Assembly: GCA_017984635.1 (NCBI GenBank)
Contig: JAGNZC010000024.1
Location: 1-40,961, forward strand
Direction: 5' to 3'
DNA from: Crocinitomicaceae bacterium
GTDB lineage: Bacteria; Bacteroidota; Bacteroidia; Flavobacteriales_D; Crocinitomicaceae
DNA length: 40,961 bases
Part shown: positions 8,671 through 17,788 of the stretch, one piece after another
Position numbering within the stretch: the stretch's first letter is position 1
Layout of the letters: each line of letters starts with the position of its first letter
Notes under the pieces: model-generated
Databases searched by the model: none
The model's input: the letters and a program-made list of their open reading frames with translations, nothing else
Told to the model about the DNA's origin: nothing
Translations under genes and position numbers: made by a program

Positions 8671-9711
8671 ATGAAAAAATTAAAAATTAACGGTCACGGA
8701 CATTTACTTCCAGAACCCCATCAAATCCCTCAATTTATGAAGGATAAAAAATTATTTTGGATTGATGAGGATAAAAAGTTCATGCGCCAAGATGATTGGT
8801 CTCGTCCAATTACAGATCCTAGTTTTTTCTTTCATGAGAAATTAGAATGGATGGAAAAATACGACATCGATCATGGTGTTATGTTGAATTTGTCACAAAT
8901 TTATTGCAATGGTTGGAGACGCCAAGATACATACGACGCCATTCGTTGGCAAAATGATTTCAATGCAAGTGTACAGGCGCAACGTCCTGATAAATTTACA
9001 TGTGGATTTGTAGTTCAACCCTTATATTTAGATGATGCATTAGCAGAAATCGAACGTTGTGTCACAAAATTAAATCTAACATTACTTTGTTTGCCAACCC
9101 ATTTTTTAGATGAAAACTGTGAGTGGATCTCGGTAGCAGATGAACGTGTATTTCCAATTTTTGAATTGGCTAATAAATACCATTTAGCCATTGAAATTCA
9201 TCCCTATGACGGGGAGAAAATGGTGAAGTTGAAAGATGTTTATTGGCGTTTTCATCTGGTTTGGATGATGGCTCAAACGGCAGACACGTTGCATTTGTTT
9301 ACCTTAAAAGATATATTAACTAAATTCCCGAATGTACGAACGTGTTTTGCACACGGATGTATGTTAGGTCAAGCAAATTATGGCCGCAGGTTACAAGGTT
9401 TTGATGGTCGCCCTGACTTATTTGAAGGAACAACAAATCCACGTGAAGCATTAGGTCATCCTAATTTGTTTTTTGATTCTTTAGTGCATGATTCGCATAC
9501 CTTGCAATTGATTAAAACAAGAGCAGGGGCGAGTCAAATTGTGGCTGGCTTAGATGATCCTTATCCTTTAGGAGAAATGGAAGGTGTGGCACGTTCATAC
9601 CCAGGAAGAGTGATAGACTTCGCTGTTGAATCTCACATCATCACACAAGAAGAATCCGATGCTATGTGGTCAACCAATGTATTGCGTTGGTTGGGAAAAA
9701 CGTCTATTTAA
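8671..9711 (+). CDS. Amidohydrolase, aminocarboxymuconate-semialdehyde decarboxylase (ACMSD)-like
   Basis: 346 residues, family length. The metal site starts with H9-x-H11 in INGHGH. Further ligands are expected in EIHPYDGEK, in CFAHGC and in the Asp of GLDDPYPLGEME. ACMSD removes the carboxyl group of 2-amino-3-carboxymuconate semialdehyde in the kynurenine branch of tryptophan breakdown. Similarity extends over the whole length (LNLSQIYCNG, KFTCGFVVQP, LLCLPTHFLD, RRLQGFDGRPDLFEG). No other kynurenine-pathway gene is in the window, so the pathway assignment rests on family resemblance. It converges on moxR with only 3 bp between the two stop codons. Confidence 0.85.
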   Translation: MKKLKINGHGHLLPEPHQIPQFMKDKKLFWIDEDKKFMRQDDWSRPITDPSFFFHEKLEWMEKYDIDHGVMLNLSQIYCNGWRRQDTYDAIRWQNDFNASVQAQRPDKFTCGFVVQPLYLDDALAEIERCVTKLNLTLLCLPTHFLDENCEWISVADERVFPIFELANKYHLAIEIHPYDGEKMVKLKDVYWRFHLVWMMAQTADTLHLFTLKDILTKFPNVRTCFAHGCMLGQANYGRRLQGFDGRPDLFEGTTNPREALGHPNLFFDSLVHDSHTLQLIKTRAGASQIVAGLDDPYPLGEMEGVARSYPGRVIDFAVESHIITQEESDAMWSTNVLRWLGKTSI

Positions 9712-9714
9712 CGT

Positions 9715-10668
9715 TTATAATAATTCCTCGATGATTTTATCCATTGAGTAACCTTCTGCTTCAGCGCGGTAGTTACGAACCAAACGATGTCTCAAAATAG
9801 GTTTTGCAACTGCTTTTACGTCTTCAATGTCTGGAGAGAATTTACCATTCAATGCTGCATGGCATTTTGCGCCAATGATTAAATATTGTGAAGCTCGAGG
9901 TCCAGCTCCCCAAGTGATATAATCTTTTGTGATTTGAGGAGCAAATTCAGAATTCAATCGTGTTTTTCCAACTAATTTAACAGCATATTCCAAAACATTA
10001 TCTGCAACAGGAATGCGACGAATTAAATCTTGGTATTGCATAATTTGTTCACCAGTCAAAATGTTATTTAACGAAGCAACACTGTCTGAAGTTGTTGCTT
10101 TAACGATGGCTAATTCTTCTGTATAAGTTGGATAATCTACCCAAATATTGAACATAAAACGATCTAATTGCGCCTCCGGTAAAGGATAAGTTCCTTCTTG
10201 TTCAATTGGATTTTGAGTAGCTAACACAAAGAAAGGTGCAGGTAATTTGTAGTTTACACCAGCAGCTGTAACCGAACGTTCTTGCATTGCTTCTAGCAAA
10301 GCAGATTGTGTTTTAGGTGGTGTACGGTTAATTTCATCCGCTAAAATAATGTTTGAAAACAAAGGACCTTTTAAAAATTTAAAGTTTCTATTTTCATCTA
10401 ATATTTCCGATCCTATTATGTCAGAAGGCATTAAATCTGGTGTGAATTGAACACGGTTAAAGTTCAAGCCTAACGTTTGTGAAATAGTATTTACCAATAA
10501 GGTTTTTGCTAAACCAGGAACACCAACCAATAAACAATGACCTCTTGAAAAAATTGATATCAATACTTGATCCACTACATCGTCTTGACCAACGATAACT
10601 TTATGGATTTCATTTTTTAATTCTTTGTAATGTGCTACTAATTGTTCAACAGCTGCAGTATCTGACAT
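9715..10668 (-). CDS. moxR: MoxR-family AAA+ ATPase
   Basis: 317 residues, standard size. Walker A is GVPGLAKT (49-56), Walker B is ILADEINR, and sensor 1 is in FFVLATQNPIEQEGTYPLPEAQLDRF. The C-terminal lid domain includes the GAGPRAS motif. MoxR ATPases act as chaperones or metal-insertion factors, usually with vWA partners. No DUF58 or vWA gene adjoins it here; the nearest vWA membrane protein is the BatA-like gene at 19064-21109. It follows surA by 29 bp and is probably co-transcribed with it. Confidence 0.93.
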   Translation of the reverse strand: MSDTAAVEQLVAHYKELKNEIHKVIVGQDDVVDQVLISIFSRGHCLLVGVPGLAKTLLVNTISQTLGLNFNRVQFTPDLMPSDIIGSEILDENRNFKFLKGPLFSNIILADEINRTPPKTQSALLEAMQERSVTAAGVNYKLPAPFFVLATQNPIEQEGTYPLPEAQLDRFMFNIWVDYPTYTEELAIVKATTSDSVASLNNILTGEQIMQYQDLIRRIPVADNVLEYAVKLVGKTRLNSEFAPQITKDYITWGAGPRASQYLIIGAKCHAALNGKFSPDIEDVKAVAKPILRHRLVRNYRAEAEGYSMDKIIEELL

Positions 10669-10697
10669 GGTTTATATTTTCTTCGGTTCTACTTTAA

Positions 10698-12074
10698 TTA
10701 TTTTTTTAACCATTGATTTTTAAAATCACACTTTTTATATTCATCATCAATACGAATATAAGCATTGGCTAATTTAGATTTAACCCAGTTTTTAATTACT
10801 TTTTGTTTTTTATCGTTTTCAGTTGCTCTTTTAATCAACGCATAATCTTCGTTTAAATTAGCCTTATGCGGCTGTGTTCTTTCCAACAAACGAACAATTC
10901 TAACTCCTTGTTTGTGATCGTATAAGTTATAGTATAAATTCGGAGAAGAAATTTCACCTTTTGAAAGCGCGTCTGTCAGCAAGAATATTTGCTGATCTAC
11001 TTGATTTAAATCTTCCATATCCCATGTTTGTTCTCCTGAAATAGGATTTGTGATGATTCCTTTATTTTGATTCGTTGCTTCATCATTTGAATAGGTCAAA
11101 ACGGCATCTTCCCAAGATATTTTAGAACTCTTTAATAGTTTGTAGCATGAATCCATAATTGCTGCTGATTTTTCCAATTCCATCGGATTAAATTCAGGAA
11201 TAATTAAAATGTGTTGACACGAATAATCGTCTCCTTTTCGTTCAATTAATTTGATAATGTGATAGCCATATGATGTTTCAAAAATTTCTGACACTTGACC
11301 TTTTGATAAAGAGAAAACTGTTGCTTCAAATTGAGGTACCATCATTCCTTTAGATGCTTCAATTTTACCACCTTGTTGTGCGCTTCCCGGATCCATTGAG
11401 TTGATTCGAGCTTGTGTTTCAAAGCTTTTCCCATTGATAATATTGTTACGAATTTCAGCTAATTTATCGTAGGCTAATTTTTTATCTTCTTTTGTGATTT
11501 TAGGATAATGAACAATTTGCTGAAAACTTAATTGAGAATTGATTAAAGGAATCGAATCAACTGGAATTGTTTTGTAAAATTCTTGAACTTCTTTAGGGGT
11601 AACAGCAATTCCATTGGTGATGGAACCTTCCATTTCTTGTGCTAATAATTTGTCCTTGATAACTAATCTAAACTCATCTTTGATCTGAGCGACTGTTTTA
11701 CCATAGAATGCTTCTAATTTTTCACGACTACCAATTTGTTTTTCTATCAAACGCAAACGATTTTCCATTTCAGCATCTACTTGTTGATCTGAAATTTTAA
11801 TACTATCTAGTTTTGCTTGGTTAATTAATAGTTCTTGGTACATTAATTCTTCCAAAAGCTCACATGAAGAATTTGGATTTAATTTTCCACCAGATCCAAC
11901 TAATTGTGTTTTTTGTTGTTCAATGTCAGATTGTAAAATGATGTTATCACCAACTTGTGCTACAACTTTATCGATCATAGTACCTTCAGTTTGACTCCAA
12001 CTATTCGCAGGAAAAAAGAGTAGGGTAATGGTTACGATCGAAAGGAATGAAAAAATTGTTTTTAAGTTATTCAT
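10698..12074 (-). CDS. surA: SurA-like periplasmic peptidyl-prolyl isomerase/chaperone
   Basis: 458 residues from ATG 12074, chosen because it begins a proper signal peptide (MNNLKTIFSFLSIVTITLLF...NSWSQ). The same frame is open to 12140, but that start adds a polar, non-signal extension. An N-terminal SurA helical region (VDKVVAQVGDNIILQSDIE style) is followed by a parvulin domain ending GYHIIKLIERK, and then a second, more degenerate parvulin-like region. SurA escorts outer-membrane beta-barrel proteins through the periplasm. A second foldase gene lies upstream and moxR downstream. A strong terminator hairpin separates it from the upstream foldase, so it probably has its own promoter or is expressed by read-through. 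Confidence 0.9.
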   Translation of the reverse strand: MNNLKTIFSFLSIVTITLLFFPANSWSQTEGTMIDKVVAQVGDNIILQSDIEQQKTQLVGSGGKLNPNSSCELLEELMYQELLINQAKLDSIKISDQQVDAEMENRLRLIEKQIGSREKLEAFYGKTVAQIKDEFRLVIKDKLLAQEMEGSITNGIAVTPKEVQEFYKTIPVDSIPLINSQLSFQQIVHYPKITKEDKKLAYDKLAEIRNNIINGKSFETQARINSMDPGSAQQGGKIEASKGMMVPQFEATVFSLSKGQVSEIFETSYGYHIIKLIERKGDDYSCQHILIIPEFNPMELEKSAAIMDSCYKLLKSSKISWEDAVLTYSNDEATNQNKGIITNPISGEQTWDMEDLNQVDQQIFLLTDALSKGEISSPNLYYNLYDHKQGVRIVRLLERTQPHKANLNEDYALIKRATENDKKQKVIKNWVKSKLANAYIRIDDEYKKCDFKNQWLKK

Positions 12075-12154
12075 AAGTTGATTGAAATTAAGCACATAAA
12101 GTTGGTGAAAATTGCTTGATAAATGGTGTTTCTTTACCAATTTTTAACAAGCCT

Positions 12155-12189
12155 TAAAAAAATGAGCCGACCTTATTCGATCAGCTCAT
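12155..12189 (-). terminator. Rho-independent terminator after the large parvulin gene
   Basis: On the minus strand a stem of 11 bp (two G-U pairs) starting ATGAGCTGATC, with a 6-nt GAATAA loop, closes with GGCTCAT and is followed by a run of T. It lies 20 bp after the stop at 12209 and before surA, so it should end most transcripts from the upstream foldase gene. Confidence 0.8.
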
Positions 12190-12208
12190 CCTTTAACGTG
12201 ATATTATA

Positions 12209-14164
12209 TTAGTTTCCTAAATTGTATAAAACTGAATTATTGATTTCAATTGGGTATTTTTTTGTTAGTTCATCTAACCAATTTTTCTCTAAATAATTTT
12301 GATAATCAGAAGTAATGATACCTTTTGCTTCGTTTAACTCTTTAGTAGCAGGATTCAATATTTCCGCAACTTTAACAACATAAAATTTACCATCAAAAGC
12401 ATACGATTTGTTCAATCCTTTTACCAATTTTTGATCTTTCAAATAAGGTGTTTCTTCGATTTCAAACTTATTCATACGTACACGCAAGTTTAATTCACTG
12501 TCTTTGTTTACAACATCTAAGACATGTTTTGAATTAATCGTGTCATTTTTTAACATTTTAGCGACTTGATCAGCAATTTTTTGTGTCGAACATTCGTAAA
12601 TAGTTGCATCTAATCGTTGTTTCCACATGTAATTTGAACGATTCGCATTGAAATAAGTTTTTAAACCTATCGTGTCTCTAGATGCTTTGTTCCAAACTTT
12701 ATCTGACATTACCTCATACAATAAAATCCCATCGTGGTATTCATTTACTAATGCTTTGTATTCAGGATATTTCGTTGTTAATTTAGATTCTTCGTAAGCT
12801 AAAATTGTTGCTTTTACCCAATTTTTATATTGCAATTCAACGATGTTTTTAGCAACATCTTTTTTGATGCCTTTGTAGTTCGTTTCTAAATAACTAGCAA
12901 AATCTTTTTGAGTATATGTTTTACCGTCTAGTACAAAAAGTGGTTTTTCAGTTTTTAGATTTGTTGGGTGCCATTTACCAATAAAATAGGTTGTATCTAA
13001 ATTCGCGATAAACCATTTTTTTGATTTTTTAGAATCATCCACAAAATTGTACGTAGTTTTTAATTTTTCCACAAAGAAATCCTGCGTTTTTTTAGATCGT
13101 TCGTCTTTATTAACTTTGTTTTGAAGTTCTTTTTTTAATTCATCAAAGCTTTTCAATGGTTTTAATTCCAAACGTTTAATGATGTGAAAACCGTATTCTG
13201 TTCTTATTGGTTGACTAATGTCTCCATCTTTTTCAAGAGCATAAGCAGCATCTTCAAATGATGAAACCATACGAGTTGTTGTTCCTGTTCCAAAAGCACC
13301 TAATTCTCCCCCTTTTTGGTTTGAGCTTGGGTCATCTGAAAAGTTTTTTGCTAACTCCTCAAATTTCTCTCCATTCATTAGTTTCGTATAGATTTCATGG
13401 ATTTTCTTTTCCCCGTTTGTTATATCATCCTGAGTTGCAGTTTTAGGAATAGAAACCATGATATGAGCTGTTTTCAAAGTACCGCGTGTTAGACGTGTAT
13501 CTGTAACTTTAACAATGTGGTAGCCAAAACGTGTTCTAAAAGGCATTGAAACTTTACCCATTGAAGTTTTATAAGCATTATCTTCAAAAGGATAAACCAT
13601 TTGAAAAGCATTGAAAAACCCAAGATCACCACCATTTGTTTGAGCAGACGGATCTTCTGAACCATTTCTACCTTTTGCAACAGCGGAGAAATCCTCCCCT
13701 TTATCAATTCTTGCTTTCATTGCCATGATTTTGTTGTAAGCAATTAAAGTATCAGCTGGAGATGCATTCGGTTCAACACGTACTAAAATGTGTGAAGCAC
13801 GAATTTCATTTTTAGTACGATCGTACGCTTCTTTTACTAATTCCTGGTTTTTTCCAGCGTCAATTAAGTAAGGCAGTGCCAATTGTTTTCGGTACCCATC
13901 TAATTCTTTTTTAAGTTTAGGAAGCGTATCGTAACCTAAAGCTTCAGCTTCTGTCACTTTCAATTTGAATTTTTTAAACAATTCCATGTATTCATCCAAC
14001 GAAGCTTTGTCGTATTTAGGCTGTTGGTTGTTTTTGAGATAAATCTGTAAAAAATCTGATTTTGTAACGGGTTTACCATTGATTTGCATTAAGATAGGGT
14101 CTTGTTGAGCATTAACTCCCAACGCAAAAAATAATCCAATCGCAATTAAAAACTGTTTTTTCAT
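12209..14164 (-). CDS. Periplasmic parvulin foldase with tandem PpiC domains
   Basis: 651 residues with signal peptide MKKQFLIAIGLFFALGVNAQ. Two parvulin (PpiC) domains stand at about residues 115-220 and 225-335. Each shows the ASHILV/AHIMV start, a GGDLGFF or GGELGAF turn and a GYHIVKV or GFHIIKRLE end. A long C-terminal region (about 340-651) with an alpha-helical, PpiD-like look carries no catalytic motif I recognise. It likely assists folding of exported and outer-membrane proteins together with SurA. It lies downstream of guaB (83 bp) and upstream of surA. A weak -7-like TATATTTA precedes it at about 14203-14210. Confidence 0.88.
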   Translation of the reverse strand: MKKQFLIAIGLFFALGVNAQQDPILMQINGKPVTKSDFLQIYLKNNQQPKYDKASLDEYMELFKKFKLKVTEAEALGYDTLPKLKKELDGYRKQLALPYLIDAGKNQELVKEAYDRTKNEIRASHILVRVEPNASPADTLIAYNKIMAMKARIDKGEDFSAVAKGRNGSEDPSAQTNGGDLGFFNAFQMVYPFEDNAYKTSMGKVSMPFRTRFGYHIVKVTDTRLTRGTLKTAHIMVSIPKTATQDDITNGEKKIHEIYTKLMNGEKFEELAKNFSDDPSSNQKGGELGAFGTGTTTRMVSSFEDAAYALEKDGDISQPIRTEYGFHIIKRLELKPLKSFDELKKELQNKVNKDERSKKTQDFFVEKLKTTYNFVDDSKKSKKWFIANLDTTYFIGKWHPTNLKTEKPLFVLDGKTYTQKDFASYLETNYKGIKKDVAKNIVELQYKNWVKATILAYEESKLTTKYPEYKALVNEYHDGILLYEVMSDKVWNKASRDTIGLKTYFNANRSNYMWKQRLDATIYECSTQKIADQVAKMLKNDTINSKHVLDVVNKDSELNLRVRMNKFEIEETPYLKDQKLVKGLNKSYAFDGKFYVVKVAEILNPATKELNEAKGIITSDYQNYLEKNWLDELTKKYPIEINNSVLYNLGN

Positions 14165-14247
14165 CGTTTATTTATCGTTTAATAATTTGGTTTAAAATAG
14201 TAGCGTAAATATAATTCGAACTTTCTATGATTCGTTTTTTTTAACGT

Positions 14248-15720
14248 TTATTTAATACTATAATTTGGTGCTTCACGAGAAATCGTTACATCATGAGGAT
14301 GCGATTCACGAACACCTGCTGAAGTTATTCTAACAAATTTCGCACCTTTCAATTGATCAATAGAAGGCGCACCGCAATAGCCCATTCCTGCTCTCAATCC
14401 ACCAATAATTTGGTACATTACTTCGTTTAAATTTCCTTTGTATGGTACACGGCCAGAGATTCCTTCAGGTACTAATTTTTTGATATCATCTTCTGCATCT
14501 TGAAAATAGCGATCTTTAGAACCTTTTTGCATAGCTTCCAAAGAACCCATACCACGGTAAGATTTGAATTTTCTACCTTCATAAATGATGGTTTCACCAG
14601 GGGATTCTTCAACACCAGCAAACATAGAACCAACCATAATGGTATCCGCTCCAGCAGCGATTGCTTTTACGATATCACCTGTGTAACGAATTCCGCCATC
14701 AGCAATTACTGGAACCCCTGTTCCTTCTAAAGCTTGAGCTACATCATTTACAGCAGTTAATTGTGGTACACCAACACCTGCAATTACACGTGTTGTGCAA
14801 ATAGATCCAGGTCCGATACCTACTTTGACAGCATCAGCTCCTGCTTCAACCAAGTATTTGGCAGCATCAGCTGTAGCGATATTTCCAACTATTACATCTA
14901 ATGTTGGGTATTTTGCTTTTACTTCTTTTAATTTATCTACAACACCTCTTGTGTGTCCGTGAGCAGTATCGATTACGATTGCATCAACACCAGCTTCAAC
15001 CAATGCATCAACGCGCTCAATTGTATCTGGAGTAACACCAACAGCTGCAGCTACACGTAGACGACCATAAGAATCTTTACATGAATTTGGATGTGTTTTT
15101 ACTTTAATAATATCACGGTATGTTATAAGTCCAATTAATTTATGGTCTGCGTCAATTACAGGTAATTTTTCTATCTTTTTCTGTTGAAGTATGTCTTCTG
15201 CTTTTGAAAGGTCTGTTCCGTCTGCAGTTGTAACAATGTTTTCACTTGTCATCACTTCACGAATTGGGCGACTTAAATTTTTCTCAAAACGTAAATCTCT
15301 ATTCGTTACAATTCCTTTTAATTTTCGGTTATTATCAACGACTGGAATTCCTCCAATACCGTTTTCTTTCATCAATGAAAGCGCATCTTTAACTAAAGCG
15401 TCTTCCGACAACGTTACTGGATCCAAAATCATTCCGCTTTCAGAACGTTTTACTTTACGAACTTCTAAGGCTTGTTCAGCTATTGTCATATTTTTGTGAA
15501 TCACACCAATACCTCCTTGTTGTGCCATTGCAATAGCCAATTTAGCGTCTGTAACAGTATCCATTGCTGCAGAAACGATTGGTGTGTTGACAATAATGTT
15601 GCGCGTGAATTTGCTTTTTAATTGAACATCTCTTGGTAGAACTTCCGAATAAGCAGGTACTAATAATACGTCATCGTATGTAAGTCCTTCTTGAATTTGA
15701 TTGATGTTTGTTAACGACAT
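14248..15720 (-). CDS. guaB: Inosine-5'-monophosphate dehydrogenase
   Basis: 490 residues, the usual bacterial length. It oxidises IMP to XMP with NAD+, the committed step to GMP. The (beta/alpha)8 barrel is interrupted by two CBS domains at about residues 95-205. The catalytic loop [11 protein letters not shown] contains C308. [14 protein letters not shown] and [13 protein letters not shown] bind the IMP phosphate, and the flap carries the RGMGS and R-Y dipeptides. The C-terminus [16 protein letters not shown] is typical. It is divergent from the small secreted protein at 15891. No purine riboswitch is visible in the short leader (about 25 nt). Confidence 0.97.
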   Translation of the reverse strand: MSLTNINQIQEGLTYDDVLLVPAYSEVLPRDVQLKSKFTRNIIVNTPIVSAAMDTVTDAKLAIAMAQQGGIGVIHKNMTIAEQALEVRKVKRSESGMILDPVTLSEDALVKDALSLMKENGIGGIPVVDNNRKLKGIVTNRDLRFEKNLSRPIREVMTSENIVTTADGTDLSKAEDILQQKKIEKLPVIDADHKLIGLITYRDIIKVKTHPNSCKDSYGRLRVAAAVGVTPDTIERVDALVEAGVDAIVIDTAHGHTRGVVDKLKEVKAKYPTLDVIVGNIATADAAKYLVEAGADAVKVGIGPGSICTTRVIAGVGVPQLTAVNDVAQALEGTGVPVIADGGIRYTGDIVKAIAAGADTIMVGSMFAGVEESPGETIIYEGRKFKSYRGMGSLEAMQKGSKDRYFQDAEDDIKKLVPEGISGRVPYKGNLNEVMYQIIGGLRAGMGYCGAPSIDQLKGAKFVRITSAGVRESHPHDVTISREAPNYSIK

Positions 15721-15748
15721 GTGAACCTATTTTTATAATAAATTCTTG

Positions 15749-15756
15749 CAAAAGTA
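15749..15756 (-). promoter_or_regulatory. Candidate -7 element TACTTTTG for guaB
   Basis: TACTTTTG on the minus strand fits TAnnTTTG and predicts a leader of about 25 nt to the guaB ATG. The -33 region is AT-rich without a clear TTG. Confidence 0.45.
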
Positions 15757-15841
15757 AGCATAAATTATGAGATAATTGTTTTTTTAAACGATTAAAAATC
15801 GATGAAATAAATAATTATTTATGTTAATTAAATGCAATTTT

Positions 15842-15873
15842 TTTGTCTGTTAATTAAATTAAGTTTAGACTTG
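15842..15873 (+). promoter_or_regulatory. Candidate promoter for the small secreted protein at 15891
   Basis: TTTG at 15842-15845 and TAGACTTG at 15866-15873 (one mismatch to TAnnTTTG) are separated by 20 bp, the expected -33/-7 spacing. They lie 17 bp before the ATG. Confidence 0.4.
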
Positions 15874-15890
15874 TATTCTAAACATTCAAC

Positions 15891-16523
15891 ATGATTCGAT
15901 TATTCCTTATTGTTAGCTTTTTTTTATTGAATTCAACTGTGTTTGCTCAGCGTTTTATTGATACAACAAAATTAATGCAATTGTCAGGAGTCTCGATATC
16001 AGAAATAGATATGAATCCATTACCATATACAACTGTTTATAATAAATCATTGAAAAGAGGAGTCATTGGCGATTATTATGGGTTTTTCTCTATGGTTGTT
16101 TTACCAGGTGATACGTTGCTTTTTTCTAATTTCAATTATTCAACTTCTACCTATATCGTTCCAGATACGTTGAAAGACAATCGATATTCTATGATTCATG
16201 TGATGCACAGAGATACGGTTAATTTACCAGCTGTTACAGTTTATCCTTGGCCTTCAAGAGAAGATTTTGCACGTGCTTTTGTAGAGATGGAGCCCTACGA
16301 TGATGCAATGCGTCGTGCGCAACGAGAATTATCTGGTGAAAGTTTAGCCTTTGTAGCGGCTCGTTTAGATAATGATGCTTCTTTAGCTGCTGGTTACGCC
16401 TTGAATCAACGTTATTCGAAATTGTACACAAACAATCAAATGCCCGCGAATAACTTGTTGAATCCTTATTCATGGGCTAAACTAATTCAAGATTGGAAAC
16501 AAGGTAAATTATCTAGACAATAG
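15891..16523 (+). CDS. Small secreted protein, carboxypeptidase-regulatory-like fold, unknown function
   Basis: 210 residues with signal peptide MIRLFLIVSFFLLNSTVFAQ. Residues about 30-115 read like a CarboxypepD_reg-like beta domain common in Bacteroidota. It has LSGVSIS...PLPYTTVYNKSLKRGVIGDYYGFFSMVVLPGD, followed by a TLLFSNFNYS strand and a HRDTVNLPAVTVYPWPSREDF linker. The remaining roughly 90 residues are helical and charged with no recognisable motif. It may be periplasmic or surface-exposed. It is flanked by guaB (divergent) and rluE (convergent). I cannot give a function. Confidence 0.75.
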   Translation: MIRLFLIVSFFLLNSTVFAQRFIDTTKLMQLSGVSISEIDMNPLPYTTVYNKSLKRGVIGDYYGFFSMVVLPGDTLLFSNFNYSTSTYIVPDTLKDNRYSMIHVMHRDTVNLPAVTVYPWPSREDFARAFVEMEPYDDAMRRAQRELSGESLAFVAARLDNDASLAAGYALNQRYSKLYTNNQMPANNLLNPYSWAKLIQDWKQGKLSRQ

Positions 16524-16557
16524 GCTTTTTAAATAGATTTCAGGAATTAAGTAGGCA

Positions 16558-16601
16558 GGACTTCAAAATATCAAGACTTCAAGATTTTAGGACTTTAAGA
16601 C
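16558..16601. repeat. Short degenerate direct repeats, unit (A/G)GACTT(C/T)AA
   Basis: Three or four imperfect copies of an 8-10 bp unit (GGACTTCAA, AAGACTTCAA, GGACTTTAA) fill the centre of the 113-bp convergent gap between the secreted protein and rluE. No terminator-like hairpin is seen in this gap. Confidence 0.45.
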
Positions 16602-16636
16602 GAAATCGTGTTTCTGTTGAAATCTAAAACTAATGC

Positions 16637-17227
16637 CTAATTATCCTCTAACGCTTTATACGCTTCTTCCTTCGTTAATTTTATAACTTTACCTATTGGG
16701 AGTTCGTTTAATTTTATTTCACCAATTTGAATTCGAATCAATCTCAAGGTTGGGAATCCAACAGCTGCAGTCATTTTACGAACTTGTCGATTTTTTCCTT
16801 CTGTAATACTTAGTTCTATCCAGGAAGTAGGAATTGAAGCTCTAAATCGTATTGGTGGAATTCGTTCTTCAATGCAAAGATCTTCAACAATCTTGCAAAT
16901 CGCTTTCTTTACTTGGTGAAGTTTACCTTTGTGATTAATGGAAATAGAACCATTTTCTAGCGCTTCAATTGCTGTTTTAGTAATCGCACCTTCTACTTGA
17001 ACTAAATAGGTTTTGTAATGGTTTTTTTCAGGAGTTAATAAGTTGTTTTTTAAATTATTGTCATTTGTGAGTAAAAGTAATCCTTCACTATCTTTATCGA
17101 GCCTTCCAATTGCATAAACATCAGAAGGAAAATTGTGTAACTGACCTAATAATAAATCTGTAGGTTCACCTGTAAATTGACACAGATAACCATATGGTTT
17201 ATGCAACATGTAATAGTGGAATTCCAT
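16637..17227 (-). CDS. rluE: Pseudouridine synthase of the RsuA/RluE group
   Basis: 196 residues without an S4 domain, the size of RluE, which converts U2457 of 23S rRNA to pseudouridine. The catalytic aspartate is D44 in GRLDKDSEGLLLLTND. HKPYGYLCQF at the N-terminus and the late GKNRQVRKMTAAVGFPTLRLIR motif are family hallmarks. Its ATG overlaps the stop of the methyltransferase gene by one base (TAATG). It is the last gene of the batA-pyrC-methyltransferase-rluE unit. The exact target base is inferred from the closest subfamily only. Confidence 0.88.
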   Translation of the reverse strand: MEFHYYMLHKPYGYLCQFTGEPTDLLLGQLHNFPSDVYAIGRLDKDSEGLLLLTNDNNLKNNLLTPEKNHYKTYLVQVEGAITKTAIEALENGSISINHKGKLHQVKKAICKIVEDLCIEERIPPIRFRASIPTSWIELSITEGKNRQVRKMTAAVGFPTLRLIRIQIGEIKLNELPIGKVIKLTKEEAYKALEDN

Positions 17228-17784
17228 TATTTTTTACACGTTAAAACAAATGCAGGAGGAAAATTTAAAGGAGTAAATTGAAGATCTATGGAGGGGAACA
17301 CACGTTGAATATGTCTTTTTATTTGTAAAGAATATTGAAATTGAATGTATTTTCCATTTTCTTTTAAGGCATTTTTTGAAGCAACCAAAATTGTATCTCT
17401 CAATTGTTTTGGGAAATTTGATAATGGAAGTGAAGAGATGATGCTATCTGCTACTTCAAATTGATTCTCATTCAGATAATGTTGTATTTTTTCAGCGGAA
17501 TCGTGGATTAAAATAACACGTGAATCGTTTATTTTATTTTTCAAAGCATTGAAAAAAGTATCATTCAGTTCAAAAACCAATAATGTGGCATCAGGCGCCA
17601 TTTTTTTAATGATTTCTTTAGTGAAAACGCCAGTTCCAGGGCCTAATTCGACAAGGACTTTATCAGTAGAAAAATCAATGTTATTGAGCATTTTTTTTGC
17701 AAGAAATCGAGAACTAGGTGCCATAGCGCCCACCATTTTTTTCTCTTTCCAAAATTGCTTTAAAAATCCTTTTTTTTCAGGCAT
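17227..17784 (-). CDS. Class I SAM methyltransferase, PmtA-like (phospholipid N-methyltransferase type)
   Basis: 185 residues. The SAM-binding motif I is VELGPGTGVFTKE (45-57), with the acidic end of strand 2 at FELND. The N-terminal MVGAMAPSSRFLAKKML (17-33) is typical of COG3963 proteins, which resemble both PmtA phospholipid N-methyltransferases and KsgA-like rRNA dimethylases. Post-motif-I SIISSLPLSNFP takes the place of the NLPY-type motif. PmtA enzymes methylate phosphatidylethanolamine; whether this one does is not shown. It starts 4 bp after pyrC stops and overlaps rluE by one base, so it sits within the operon. Confidence 0.75.
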   Translation of the reverse strand: MPEKKGFLKQFWKEKKMVGAMAPSSRFLAKKMLNNIDFSTDKVLVELGPGTGVFTKEIIKKMAPDATLLVFELNDTFFNALKNKINDSRVILIHDSAEKIQHYLNENQFEVADSIISSLPLSNFPKQLRDTILVASKNALKENGKYIQFQYSLQIKRHIQRVFPSIDLQFTPLNFPPAFVLTCKK

Positions 17785-17788
17785 GACT

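Noticed and set aside
12075..12140. Longer SurA start at 12140
   Set aside because: The extra 22 residues are polar and would hide the signal peptide that starts at 12074.
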